Positions 26,477 to 34,290 of a DNA stretch of 34,686 bases are shown here, in pieces; the first letter of the stretch is position 1; every line of letters begins with the position of its first letter. This DNA comes from Bordetella parapertussis. GTDB taxonomy: Bacteria; Pseudomonadota; Gammaproteobacteria; Burkholderiales; Burkholderiaceae_B. Under the pieces are notes generated by a model, which was not told the DNA's origin, searched no databases, and was given only the letters and a program-made list of their open reading frames with translations. A program made the translations under genes and the position numbers. Location of the stretch: the NCBI GenBank assembly GCA_945895265.1, contig CAMDEF010000045.1:1-34686 (forward strand), read 5' to 3'.

Positions 26477-29230
26477 ATGTTTTCACTACTTAAAAAAATA
26501 TTTGGTAGTAGCAATGATCGGTTGCTCAAGCAGCTACGCCGTCATGTTGCGCAGATTAATGCTCTTGAGCCTCCAATGCAGGCCCTGTCTGACGAGCAAT
26601 TACAGGCTAAAACGGGTGCCTTTAAAGACAGGCTGGTCGCCGGTGAAACCTTAGATCAGTTATTGCCCGAGGCCTTTGCCGTCGTTCGCGAGGCAGGGGT
26701 CCGAGTTTTTGGCATGCGCCATTTCGATGTGCAGTTGCTTGGCGGCATGGTATTGCATCATGGCCAAATTGCCGAAATGCGCACAGGCGAAGGCAAGACC
26801 TTGATGGCCACTTTGCCCGTCTATCTCAACGCCCTGCAGGGGCGCGGGGTGCATGTTGTGACTGTCAACGATTACTTGGCAAGACGCGATGCCCAGTGGA
26901 TGGGGCGCTTGTATGGATTTTTGGGGTTGAGCGTTGGGGTGGTTGTGCCTCAACAAGATAATGCCGAAAAGATTCAAGCCTATCGTGCCGATATTACTTA
27001 TGGCACAAACAATGAGTTTGGTTTTGATTACTTGCGCGACAACATGGAACACCGCGTTGAAGACAGACGCCAGCGTTCGCTTGTTTTTGCAATTGTCGAT
27101 GAAGTGGATTCGATTTTGATCGATGAGGCCCGTACGCCCTTGATCATTTCTGGTCAGGCCGAAGATCACACTGAGTTATATGTGCGCATGAATGCGGTCC
27201 CAGCGCTGCTCACGCGTATGACAGCCGAGCCAAAACCCACCGAACCCGAGCCAGAGGGTGACTACTGGGTGGATGAAAAAAATCACACGGTGTACCTCTC
27301 AGAGGCTGGGCATGAAAAATCTGAGGGCATCCTGACGCGCTTGCAGTTGCTGCCAGAAGGGCAATCCTTATACGAGCCGCGCAATATTTCGTTGATGCAT
27401 CATTTAATGGCGGCCTTGCGTGGCCACTCTTTGTTCCATCGTGATCAGCACTATGTTGTTCAAGATGGCGAAGTCGTGATTGTTGATGAATTTACAGGTC
27501 GGATGATGGTTGGACGTCGCTGGTCTGATGGCTTGCATCAAGCTGTTGAGGCCAAAGAAGGGGTCAAGATTCAACTCGAAAATCAGACCTTAGCTTCGAT
27601 TACGTTTCAGAATTTTTTTAGAATGTACGAAAAGCTTGCCGGGATGACTGGCACGGCTGATACCGAGGCCTATGAGTTTCAAGAGATTTATGGGCTTCAG
27701 ACAGTCATTGTGCCGACCAACCGCCCAATGGTGCGTGCCGATCAAAACGATCAGATCTTTAAGTCGGCACCTGAAAAATTTAACGCAATCTTAGCAGATA
27801 TTCGTGATTGCCAAGAGCGGGGGCAACCGGTTTTGGTGGGTACGACCAGTATCGAAAACTCTGAGTTATTGTCGGGTCTCCTAGATCAAGCGAAGCTTGT
27901 GCACGAAGTGCTCAACGCCAAGCAGCATGCACGCGAAGCTGAAATCGTGGCTGAGGCCGGCCGGCCAGGGCACATTACGATCGCGACCAATATGGCGGGG
28001 CGCGGCACTGATATTGTGCTAGGCGGCAGTATTGAAAAACAAGTTGAACTGATTCGCGCAAAGCCCGAACTGTCAGAAGCTGAGAAAGTGACGCAGATCG
28101 AAAAGATCCGCCTCGAATGGCAACCGCTCAATGATCGTGTCAAAGCCGCTGGTGGTTTGCGAATTATCGGTACCGAGCGTCACGAGTCACGTCGCATTGA
28201 TAACCAGTTGCGCGGTCGCGCTGGCCGCCAGGGTGATCCGGGATCTTCACGCTTTTATTTGTCGCTTGAAGATCCCCTCATGCGTATTTTCGCGGGTGAC
28301 CGCGTACGCTCGATTATGGAAAGACTGAAGCTACCAGAGGGTGAGCCAATCGAAGCGGGCATGGTGTCGCGTTCGATCGAATCCGCCCAACGCAAGGTTG
28401 AAGGGCGTAACTTTGACGTGCGTAAGCAGTTGCTTGAGTATGATGACGTTGCGAATGATCAGCGCAAAGTTATTTATGCGCAACGTAATGAAGTGCTTGA
28501 GGCTCAGGCGATTACTGAAACGATTGATAGCTTGCGCGAGGGCACATTTACCGATTTGGTGAATAAGTTTGTGCCAGAAAACTCAGTCGAAGAGCAGTGG
28601 GATATTGACGCCTTGCAGCTCTCGCTTGAGTCTGAGTGGCAACTGAGCGTTGGTCTGACAGAGCTGGTCAAGCAGTCGAAGAGCGTTACCGATGAAGACG
28701 TGCTTGAGCATGTGTTGAACGCTGTGCGTCAAGCCTATCAGCAAAAGGCAGAAATCGTCGGAGCCGAATCATGGGCTAATTTTGAGCGCTCGATTATGCT
28801 GCAGGTCATTGATTCGCAGTGGCGCGAACATTTGTCGGCGCTTGATCATTTGCGTCAAGGCATTCACCTGCGTGGCTATGCGCAAAAAAATCCGAAGCAA
28901 GAGTACAAGCGCGAGGCGTTTGAACTGTTCTCGGCTATGCTCGATCGCGTACGTGATGATGCGATCAAGGTGTTGATGACTGTGCGAATCCAATCAGCCG
29001 AAGAAGTGCAGCAGGCAGAAGAGGCTGCGGCGCTAGCGGCACAGAAGCAACAGATTGAGTACCAGCACTCAGAATATCAAGAGGGTGGTGAACAGCCGGC
29101 AGCGGTTCCGGCGCCAGCCTCAGAGCACCCAGGGACAATTCGCAACATGATGCCCAAGGTGGGTCGCAACGAGCCTTGCCCTTGCGGTAGCGGTAAAAAA
29201 TACAAGCAGTGTCACGGCCAACTTAAATAG
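26477..29230 (+). CDS. secA: Protein translocase ATPase SecA
   Basis: SecA is the motor that pushes preproteins through SecYEG. The 917 residues begin '[19 protein letters not shown]', the usual proteobacterial start, so ATG 26477 is chosen over GTG five codons earlier. Walker A is 'MRTGEGKT' (101-108) and Walker B is D208-E-V-D211. '[13 protein letters not shown]' and '[20 protein letters not shown]' belong to the second nucleotide-binding fold. The C-terminal zinc motif has C901, C903, C912 and H913 ('[16 protein letters not shown]'), which binds SecB. A variable Gln/Glu/Ala-rich linker precedes it. No secM-like arrest peptide is visible upstream, where the gene is an M23 peptidase. Confidence 0.98.
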   Translation: MFSLLKKIFGSSNDRLLKQLRRHVAQINALEPPMQALSDEQLQAKTGAFKDRLVAGETLDQLLPEAFAVVREAGVRVFGMRHFDVQLLGGMVLHHGQIAEMRTGEGKTLMATLPVYLNALQGRGVHVVTVNDYLARRDAQWMGRLYGFLGLSVGVVVPQQDNAEKIQAYRADITYGTNNEFGFDYLRDNMEHRVEDRRQRSLVFAIVDEVDSILIDEARTPLIISGQAEDHTELYVRMNAVPALLTRMTAEPKPTEPEPEGDYWVDEKNHTVYLSEAGHEKSEGILTRLQLLPEGQSLYEPRNISLMHHLMAALRGHSLFHRDQHYVVQDGEVVIVDEFTGRMMVGRRWSDGLHQAVEAKEGVKIQLENQTLASITFQNFFRMYEKLAGMTGTADTEAYEFQEIYGLQTVIVPTNRPMVRADQNDQIFKSAPEKFNAILADIRDCQERGQPVLVGTTSIENSELLSGLLDQAKLVHEVLNAKQHAREAEIVAEAGRPGHITIATNMAGRGTDIVLGGSIEKQVELIRAKPELSEAEKVTQIEKIRLEWQPLNDRVKAAGGLRIIGTERHESRRIDNQLRGRAGRQGDPGSSRFYLSLEDPLMRIFAGDRVRSIMERLKLPEGEPIEAGMVSRSIESAQRKVEGRNFDVRKQLLEYDDVANDQRKVIYAQRNEVLEAQAITETIDSLREGTFTDLVNKFVPENSVEEQWDIDALQLSLESEWQLSVGLTELVKQSKSVTDEDVLEHVLNAVRQAYQQKAEIVGAESWANFERSIMLQVIDSQWREHLSALDHLRQGIHLRGYAQKNPKQEYKREAFELFSAMLDRVRDDAIKVLMTVRIQSAEEVQQAEEAAALAAQKQQIEYQHSEYQEGGEQPAAVPAPASEHPGTIRNMMPKVGRNEPCPCGSGKKYKQCHGQLK

Positions 29231-29268
29231 CGCTGTTTGAGGCGACTGTCTAACCGGGAGAGATCGCC

Positions 29269-30252
29269 TTGTTCAAGTCTTTTTTTGGTTCAAGGCAATA
29301 TTTTTTCTGGGCTTGGCCGGGCGTTGTGTTGATCGTGTCCGGAATCGCCTGTCAGGTGCAAATCGATGTTGCCCTCAACTCTGGAATTGGCGAACTGTTT
29401 GATGTCATGCAACAGAGCTTGTCGCAGCCTGGTTCGATTGAGTTATCAGCCTTTGAGTCGATCGTTTGGGCCTTGACCAAACTGGTGCTGTTATATGTGG
29501 TGCTTGTTGTTGCGTTAGGGTTTTATATTAAGCACTGGGTCTTCAGGTGGCGGCAAGCCATGAACGACTATTACATGAAATATTGGCCCATACTGAGATC
29601 GGTCGAGGGCGCTAGTCAGCGCGTGCAAGAAGATACCAAGCGTTTTGCCGCCACCTTCGAATTGATTGGTGCGAGCGTTGTTGAAGCGATTTTGACTTTG
29701 TTTGCGTTTTTGCCGATTCTTTGGGTGATCTCAAAGAACGTTCACCACATTCCATTTTTTGGTCAAGTGGATCATGCGTTGGTGTATGCCGCGGTCGCCT
29801 ATGCGCTAGCGGGCACCGTGCTCTTGGCCTTGGTCGGATTCAAATTGCCCGGCCTAGAGTTCGACAATCAAAAAGCTGAGGCGGCCTACCGCAAAGAGTT
29901 GGTTTATGCTGAAGACGATACTCAGCGCGGATCGACTCCGGTGGTACAGCAATTGTTTAGCATGCTTAAAAAAAGCTACCATCGTTTGTTTTTTCACTAT
30001 TTGTACTTTGATACCGCTAAGCTCACGTATTTGCAGTTCGGGATTGTGGTGCCGTTTTTGGTGTTAGGCCCAACGGTGATTGCCGGTACGTTGACCTTGG
30101 GTATGTTTGCGCAGACAATCCGCTCGTTTGAGCGTATTCAAACCTCTTTTCAGGTTTTGGTGCGTAACTGGGCCTCGATGGTTGAGTTGTTGTCTGTGTT
30201 TAAACGACTGCGGGCGTTTGAGGCAAACATTAAAGCGGTGGTCAAAAGCTAG
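29269..30252 (+). CDS. SbmA/BacA-like peptide transporter, shortened N-terminus
   Basis: The protein has 327 residues with about six membrane segments. Strong SbmA-type blocks are 'HWVFRWRQAMNDYYMKYW', 'RSVEGASQRVQEDTKRFA', 'LTLFAFLPILW', 'KLPGLEFDNQKAEAAYRKEL', 'YAEDD', 'FHYLYFD' and 'VELLSVFKRLRAFE'. SbmA/BacA proteins are proton-driven importers of antimicrobial peptides and other peptides at the inner membrane. E. coli SbmA has 406 residues. Here about 75 residues of the N-terminal membrane region appear to be missing, yet the very start 'MFKSFF' matches SbmA. This supports the TTG start at 29269, with GGGAGA upstream. It follows secA by 38 bp. Whether the short form transports peptides is unknown. 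Confidence 0.85.
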   Translation: MFKSFFGSRQYFFWAWPGVVLIVSGIACQVQIDVALNSGIGELFDVMQQSLSQPGSIELSAFESIVWALTKLVLLYVVLVVALGFYIKHWVFRWRQAMNDYYMKYWPILRSVEGASQRVQEDTKRFAATFELIGASVVEAILTLFAFLPILWVISKNVHHIPFFGQVDHALVYAAVAYALAGTVLLALVGFKLPGLEFDNQKAEAAYRKELVYAEDDTQRGSTPVVQQLFSMLKKSYHRLFFHYLYFDTAKLTYLQFGIVVPFLVLGPTVIAGTLTLGMFAQTIRSFERIQTSFQVLVRNWASMVELLSVFKRLRAFEANIKAVVKS

Positions 30253-30332
30253 AGTAGAGCTTGCCCGGGGGCGTTCACGGCGACACGAATTAGACATGAC
30301 CTAGATTTACAATCGCAGTCGGAGAGACAACT

Positions 30333-31391
30333 ATGCATCACGATTTAACCCGCAATACGCTAGCCGTCTTTTGTATCGTCGGATTGCTTGCGTTATCACT
30401 ATGGGTGCTACGCCCCTTTCTGGCGGCCACTGTTTGGTCAGCTATGCTTGTGGTGGCAACGTGGCCATGGCTGATTGCGTTGCAAAAAACCTTTGGTGGG
30501 CGACGCACACCAGCCGTATTGATGATGTCTGTGGGCATGTTGTTGCTGTTGGTGGCACCGCTTTGGTGGGCCATCAGTACGATCACTGAGAGGTCAGACC
30601 AGTTTATGGAGTTAGGTAAAAGCCTAGCCAGCCATGGTTTGCCGGCGTTGCCCGAGTGGGTCGGACATATCCCGTTTGTAGGTGAAAAAATCAACACCGC
30701 CTGGACCGATCTGATTGCAGGTGGTGCGACAGGTTTCATGGATCATGTCGCCCCCTATGCAGCCTCAACCGGTAAGTGGGTGTTGTCACAGTTTGGCGGT
30801 CTGGGCGGCATGCTGATTCAATTCTTGTTAGTGGTCACCATCTCTGCGATTTTGTATTCGTCGGGCGAAGAGGCCGCCAAAATGGTGCGCAGCTTTGGTC
30901 GACGCCTCGCGGGTGAGCGTGGCGAAGGTGCGATGGTGTTAGCTGGGCAAGCGATTCGAGCAGTCGCGCTGGGCGTGGGCGTGACTGCGATCGTGCAAAC
31001 CGTACTCGGTGGTCTTGGCTTGGTGATCGCAGGGGTGCCTTTTGCAGCAATATTATCGGCGGTGATGCTGATGCTTTGTATCGCACAAATTGGCCCGAGC
31101 TTGGTGCTGTTTCCGGCTGTCGGCTGGATGTTTTGGCAAGACGAGACCGGCTGGGCAATGTTCTTATTGGTCTGGAGCCTGGTCGTTGTTAGTCTTGATA
31201 ATTTTTTGCGACCAATGCTGATTAAGCGCGGTGCAGATTTGCCTTTATTACTGATCTTTGCCGGCGTTATAGGTGGTTTGTTGAGCTTTGGATTGATTGG
31301 TATTTTTGTTGGGCCAGTTGCCCTCGCGGTGACCTATACGTTAGTTCAAGCGTGGATGTCTGAGTCGGTTGCGAAGGATGCAGAATCGTGA
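30333..31391 (+). CDS. ydiK: AI-2E family transporter / YdiK-type inner membrane protein
   Basis: The protein has 352 residues and about eight membrane segments. It closely follows E. coli YdiK by pattern: 'WPWLIALQKTFGGRRTPAVL', 'AGQAIRAVALGVGVTAIVQ', 'LGGLGLVIAGVPFA', 'QIGPSLVLFPA', 'DNFLRPMLIKRGADLPLLL' and 'FAGVIGGLLSFGLIGIFVGPV'. The AI-2E (PerM/TqsA/YdiK) family is assigned to export of small molecules. The substrate of YdiK is not established. GGAGAG at 30321-30326 lies seven bases before the ATG. A TACAAT box at 30308-30313 may be its -10 element, though no good -35 is seen. The stop codon abuts a long perfect hairpin. Confidence 0.9.
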   Translation: MHHDLTRNTLAVFCIVGLLALSLWVLRPFLAATVWSAMLVVATWPWLIALQKTFGGRRTPAVLMMSVGMLLLLVAPLWWAISTITERSDQFMELGKSLASHGLPALPEWVGHIPFVGEKINTAWTDLIAGGATGFMDHVAPYAASTGKWVLSQFGGLGGMLIQFLLVVTISAILYSSGEEAAKMVRSFGRRLAGERGEGAMVLAGQAIRAVALGVGVTAIVQTVLGGLGLVIAGVPFAAILSAVMLMLCIAQIGPSLVLFPAVGWMFWQDETGWAMFLLVWSLVVVSLDNFLRPMLIKRGADLPLLLIFAGVIGGLLSFGLIGIFVGPVALAVTYTLVQAWMSESVAKDAES

Positions 31392-31419
31392 CATCCTCCC
31401 CGTGAAAGGGGAGGATGTC
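31390..31419. terminator. Perfect 12-bp hairpin between convergent ydiK and lrp-type genes
   Basis: GACATCCTCCCC (31390-31401) pairs with GGGGAGGATGTC (31408-31419) over loop GTGAAA. The left arm starts inside the ydiK stop codon. No T run follows on either side, so it is an unusual terminator. Its CATCCTCCCC...GGGGAGGATG form resembles the subterminal hairpins of IS200/IS605-type elements, and a remnant end is possible. Confidence 0.65.
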
Positions 31420-31449
31420 CGCGCATTTGGTTAAAAACGCGCATTGCGC

Positions 31450-31917
31450 TTACTCGGCGTACTCTAGTGGCAAGGCCGTGGTGCACTTGATCGTTTCCAT
31501 CACGAAGGCCGAGCTCACGTCGAGTAAATCAACAGTACGGATGAGTCGCTTGTAGACGCTGTCATAGCGGCTGATATCTGGCACAACAATTTTTAGCAAA
31601 TAGTCAGAGTTGCCGCTCAAACGATAAATCTCGACAATTTCAGGAATACTTGTCGCGCCCGTCACAAAACGTTGCATCCATGGCTCGTTATGCTGGCTGG
31701 TGCGAATGGTCACGAACGTGGTGAGCCCGAGGTTGAGCTTTTTGGCATCACAGAGGGCCACCTGTTTTTGAATGATGCCATCGCCTTGCAGCTTTTGAAT
31801 GCGTCGCCAGCATGGTGTTTGAGTCAGATTGACTGCGCTTGCGACCTCGGCTAACGACAGGCTTGCATTGGTCTGTAGCAGCTGCAGAATTTCTCGGTCT
31901 TTTTTATCAAGTGCCAT
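31450..31917 (-). CDS. Lrp/AsnC family transcriptional regulator
   Basis: The protein has 155 residues, standard for the family. The N-terminal winged helix-turn-helix shows 'LDKKDREILQLLQTNASLSLAEVASAVNLTQTPCWRRIQKLQGDGII' in two adjacent blocks (residues 3-49). The C-terminal RAM/AsnC ligand-binding domain follows, with 'VTIRTSQHNEPWMQRF', 'VEIYRLSGNSDYLLKIVVPD' and 'DVSSAFVMETIKCTTALPL'. Such proteins form octamers or discs and respond to amino acids. The start at 31917 (ATG) is preferred over a TTG four codons earlier. It is divergent from a cysteine-dioxygenase-family gene and probably regulates it. A strong promoter lies at 32071-32099. The effector is unknown. Confidence 0.93.
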   Translation of the reverse strand: MALDKKDREILQLLQTNASLSLAEVASAVNLTQTPCWRRIQKLQGDGIIQKQVALCDAKKLNLGLTTFVTIRTSQHNEPWMQRFVTGATSIPEIVEIYRLSGNSDYLLKIVVPDISRYDSVYKRLIRTVDLLDVSSAFVMETIKCTTALPLEYAE

Positions 31918-32002
31918 AGATCGTTGCAATAGAGCGTTGTGTTTTTATCCATCTATTGGTCGGCTTAACCAACAGGTGTGTGTTGCTTGGTCAGAGACTT
32001 CA

Positions 32003-32058
32003 AAGGAGGTTAAAGATAATTGCGGTTGATGAAAAAAATTATTTTCTTATTAATCTAA
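32003..32058 (+). promoter_or_regulatory. Strong Shine-Dalgarno sequence with a 12-codon mini-frame
   Basis: AAGGAGGT (32003-32010) is a full match to the 16S rRNA 3' end. Ten bases... to be exact nine bases later, TTG at 32020 opens a 12-codon frame (MRLMKKIIFLLI, with an internal ATG at 32029) ending with TAA at 32056-32058. It could be a leader peptide upstream of the dioxygenase gene, or a chance purine tract. No annotated gene uses this site. Confidence 0.25.
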
Positions 32059-32070
32059 TTATATTAGAAA

Positions 32071-32099
32071 ATATTACTCTTTTATCGTTATATTGACAA
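32071..32099 (-). promoter_or_regulatory. Sigma-70-like promoter of the Lrp-type gene
   Basis: On the minus strand TTGTCA (32094-32099) and TAATAT (32071-32076) are spaced by exactly 17 bp in a very AT-rich stretch. The predicted start near 32064 leaves a leader of about 147 nt. On the plus strand the same bases read TTGACA (32093-32098), a perfect -35 box facing the dioxygenase gene, but no good -10 follows it. Confidence 0.55.
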
Positions 32100-32143
32100 A
32101 AATAAGCAAGCAATTGCTCTGGTCTCTTGTCTAACATAGAGTG

Positions 32144-32764
32144 ATGGCACATACATCACAGATGACCTCACTGAACCCTCGCCCAAAGGCGTTGCGTTAC
32201 CCTCATCCTGTCAAATCTAGGCTGGATCAATTGCTGCCAGGCTGCTCGACCGCGCTCGCGCAGGCTTGCTGCGAGGCCCCAGATTTAGTGCCTTACCGTA
32301 TTCGGCAAGCGTTAAATCGTGCTTTGACACAGGCACTCGTTCCAGGGGTGGTGGCAGGCTTGTTGAATCTACCTCGGGCCGAACAAACCTATTCGCGCCA
32401 TATCTTGCATGCTGACCCTCAAGGGCGCTTTACTGTCGTAGCTTTGGTTTGGGCGCCAGGCCAGTTTAGCCCTGTACACGCGCATTACACCTGGTGCGCT
32501 TATCGTGTGTTGAGCGGCGTTTTAAGTGAAACTCATTACGCTTGGGATGCAGCCGCTGGGCACGCCTACCCCTTTAACAGCATGGCCCGAATCGCTGGGC
32601 AAAGTGTTTGCGGCCATGCTGGGCTAGAACTGATCCATCGCTTGGGTAACGCCTCGCACGAGGACCCCGCGCCTGCGGTGTCACTACATGTCTATGGCAT
32701 CGATTCTGAGCGCGTTAGCACACACGTCAATCGTGTGTTGACCTCAGTGCAACGAGTCGCCTAA
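32144..32764 (+). CDS. Cysteine dioxygenase-family thiol dioxygenase (cupin)
   Basis: The protein has 206 residues with a cupin core. The iron-binding three-histidine set is visible: H112 and H114 in 'SPVHAHYTW' and H182 in 'VSLHVYGI'. 'YSRHILHADPQGRFTVVALVWAPGQ' matches the strand and substrate-arginine region of bacterial cysteine dioxygenases. Such enzymes oxidise cysteine, or 3-mercaptopropionate and related thiols, to sulfinates with Fe(II) and O2. The 'YTWCAYRVLSG' segment differs from the 'HTTWGxxxVL' usual in cysteine dioxygenases, so the substrate is open. The start is uncertain among GTG 32141, ATG 32144 and ATG 32162, and none has a clear ribosome binding site. It is divergent from the Lrp-type regulator and overlaps the mgtE stop by 4 nt. 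Confidence 0.83.
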   Translation: MAHTSQMTSLNPRPKALRYPHPVKSRLDQLLPGCSTALAQACCEAPDLVPYRIRQALNRALTQALVPGVVAGLLNLPRAEQTYSRHILHADPQGRFTVVALVWAPGQFSPVHAHYTWCAYRVLSGVLSETHYAWDAAAGHAYPFNSMARIAGQSVCGHAGLELIHRLGNASHEDPAPAVSLHVYGIDSERVSTHVNRVLTSVQRVA

Positions 32765-34227
32765 AGCAAAAATATCGTTGCCAGGCCTAAAAAGATAAAG
32801 AAACCCAGCGAATCCGTTGCAAAGGTTAGCAATACCGAAGACCCCATTGCAGGATCTTTGCCGAAGCGGGTACGCACCACAGGTACGAGCACGCCAATCG
32901 TGGCGCCAATCAGCATGTTGCAGATCATTGCAGCCATCATCACAAGTGCAATCGGAATCGAGCCAGAAATACCCCAGGCAAAGACTGCTGCAACCGCGCT
33001 GCCGACTAGACCGACCAAGAACGTTACTAGCATTTCGCGTTTGACCAACTGCCAAACATTCTTCTCGGTAATACGGCCGACGGCGAGTGCACGAATAATC
33101 AAAGTCATCGTTTGATTGCCTGAATTGCCACCGATACCGGCCACAATCGACATTAAAAACGCGAGCATCACGATTGTGCTGACGGTATCTTCAAAGCGCG
33201 AAGCGACAAACGAGGCAATGGCCGCCGTACATAGGTTGAGTAAGAGCCAGGGTGCGCGGTTTCGTAAGGCCATCGTGACTGGCGCGAAGATGTCTTCTTC
33301 TTGCATACCAGCGCGCGACAAGGCTTGTTCGTCAGAGTCTTCACGGATCACGTCCACGACCTCTGCAATGGTGACGCGCCCGACCAAGCGGCCTAGGTCG
33401 TCAACGACGGGTGCAGACACCAGATCGTAGCGTTCGAAGGCGCCAGCGGCTTCAGCGTCAGAGTCGAGTGGGCTGAGCGAGAGGTAATCTGGGCTCATCA
33501 CTGACGACACATCGACCTCTGGCTCGTTGACCAACAAAGCAGATAAGGTCAAGGTGCCAAGGAGTTTGTCTTGTCGGTCAACAACAAAAATCTGATCGGT
33601 ATGATCAGGCAGTTCAGGCAGACGTCTGAGATAGCGCAGAACAACCTCAAGGGACACGTCTTCGCGAACGCGCACCATTTCAAAATCCATGATGCTGCCA
33701 ACGCTATCGTCGGGGTAGCCCATGGCTTCAATCAGGCGGGCGCGCTCTTCAATGGTGAGGCCCTTTTGAACTTCGGCTACCACATCGGGTGGCAGATCAG
33801 GCGCCAAGTCTGCTAGTTCATCGGCATCCATGTTGCCGGTGGCGGCAACCAGGTCTTGGCGATCCATCGCCTCGATCAAGGATTCACGGACCCAGTCGGC
33901 AACCTCGAGCAGAACGTCTGCATCGTGCTCTGCGCCGACGAGGCGCCAGATCAAGAGACGATCATCGCTTGGTAGAGACTCGAGGATAAAGGCAATGTCG
34001 GCCGGATGCAGACTGTTGACTAACGCTGAGAGTTCGGCCTCGTGCTGTCGATGTAACAGGCCTTCAACTAAATCAGAGCGCGAATCATTTTGCTCTTGTC
34101 GGTGGACTAGATTTTCGACCAGTTCATGGCGATGCAACACCTCTTGCACAGTCGCGAGTGCGAGTTGTGCGTCTTCGGGGTCGAGGCGACCAACCGGTGT
34201 TGTGGCGTCAGGTGTAGTCTGGGTCAT
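32761..34227 (-). CDS. mgtE: Magnesium transporter MgtE
   Basis: The protein has 488 residues in the canonical MgtE order: an N-terminal superhelical domain (about 45-170, 'LHPADIAFILESLPSDDRLLIW'), two CBS domains (about 175-300, 'GSIMDFEMVRV', 'VSSVMSPDYLSL', 'VSAPVVDDLGRLVGRVT'), then five membrane helices containing 'GIGGNSGNQTMTLIIRALA' and the pore aspartate in 'TFATDSLGFFIFLG'. The cytoplasmic domains sense Mg2+ and gate the channel. ATG at 34225-34227 is chosen over TTG 14 codons upstream. No M-box-like leader can be recognised in the 63 bp before the next gene. It shares four bases with the convergent dioxygenase stop. Confidence 0.95.
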   Translation of the reverse strand: MTQTTPDATTPVGRLDPEDAQLALATVQEVLHRHELVENLVHRQEQNDSRSDLVEGLLHRQHEAELSALVNSLHPADIAFILESLPSDDRLLIWRLVGAEHDADVLLEVADWVRESLIEAMDRQDLVAATGNMDADELADLAPDLPPDVVAEVQKGLTIEERARLIEAMGYPDDSVGSIMDFEMVRVREDVSLEVVLRYLRRLPELPDHTDQIFVVDRQDKLLGTLTLSALLVNEPEVDVSSVMSPDYLSLSPLDSDAEAAGAFERYDLVSAPVVDDLGRLVGRVTIAEVVDVIREDSDEQALSRAGMQEEDIFAPVTMALRNRAPWLLLNLCTAAIASFVASRFEDTVSTIVMLAFLMSIVAGIGGNSGNQTMTLIIRALAVGRITEKNVWQLVKREMLVTFLVGLVGSAVAAVFAWGISGSIPIALVMMAAMICNMLIGATIGVLVPVVRTRFGKDPAMGSSVLLTFATDSLGFFIFLGLATIFLL

Positions 34228-34290
34228 GAGTCGTTGCCGGGCAAACGTACTATTCAAACTAACGTGCAAGGCTAGAACTACTAAGGGCGA

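Noticed and set aside
26660..27169. 169-codon frame antisense to secA
   Set aside because: It lies opposite the highly conserved first nucleotide-binding domain of SecA. It shows no motif or start signals.
32817..33430. Several plus-strand frames opposite mgtE
   Set aside because: MgtE on the minus strand has complete domain order and motifs. The opposite frames have none.
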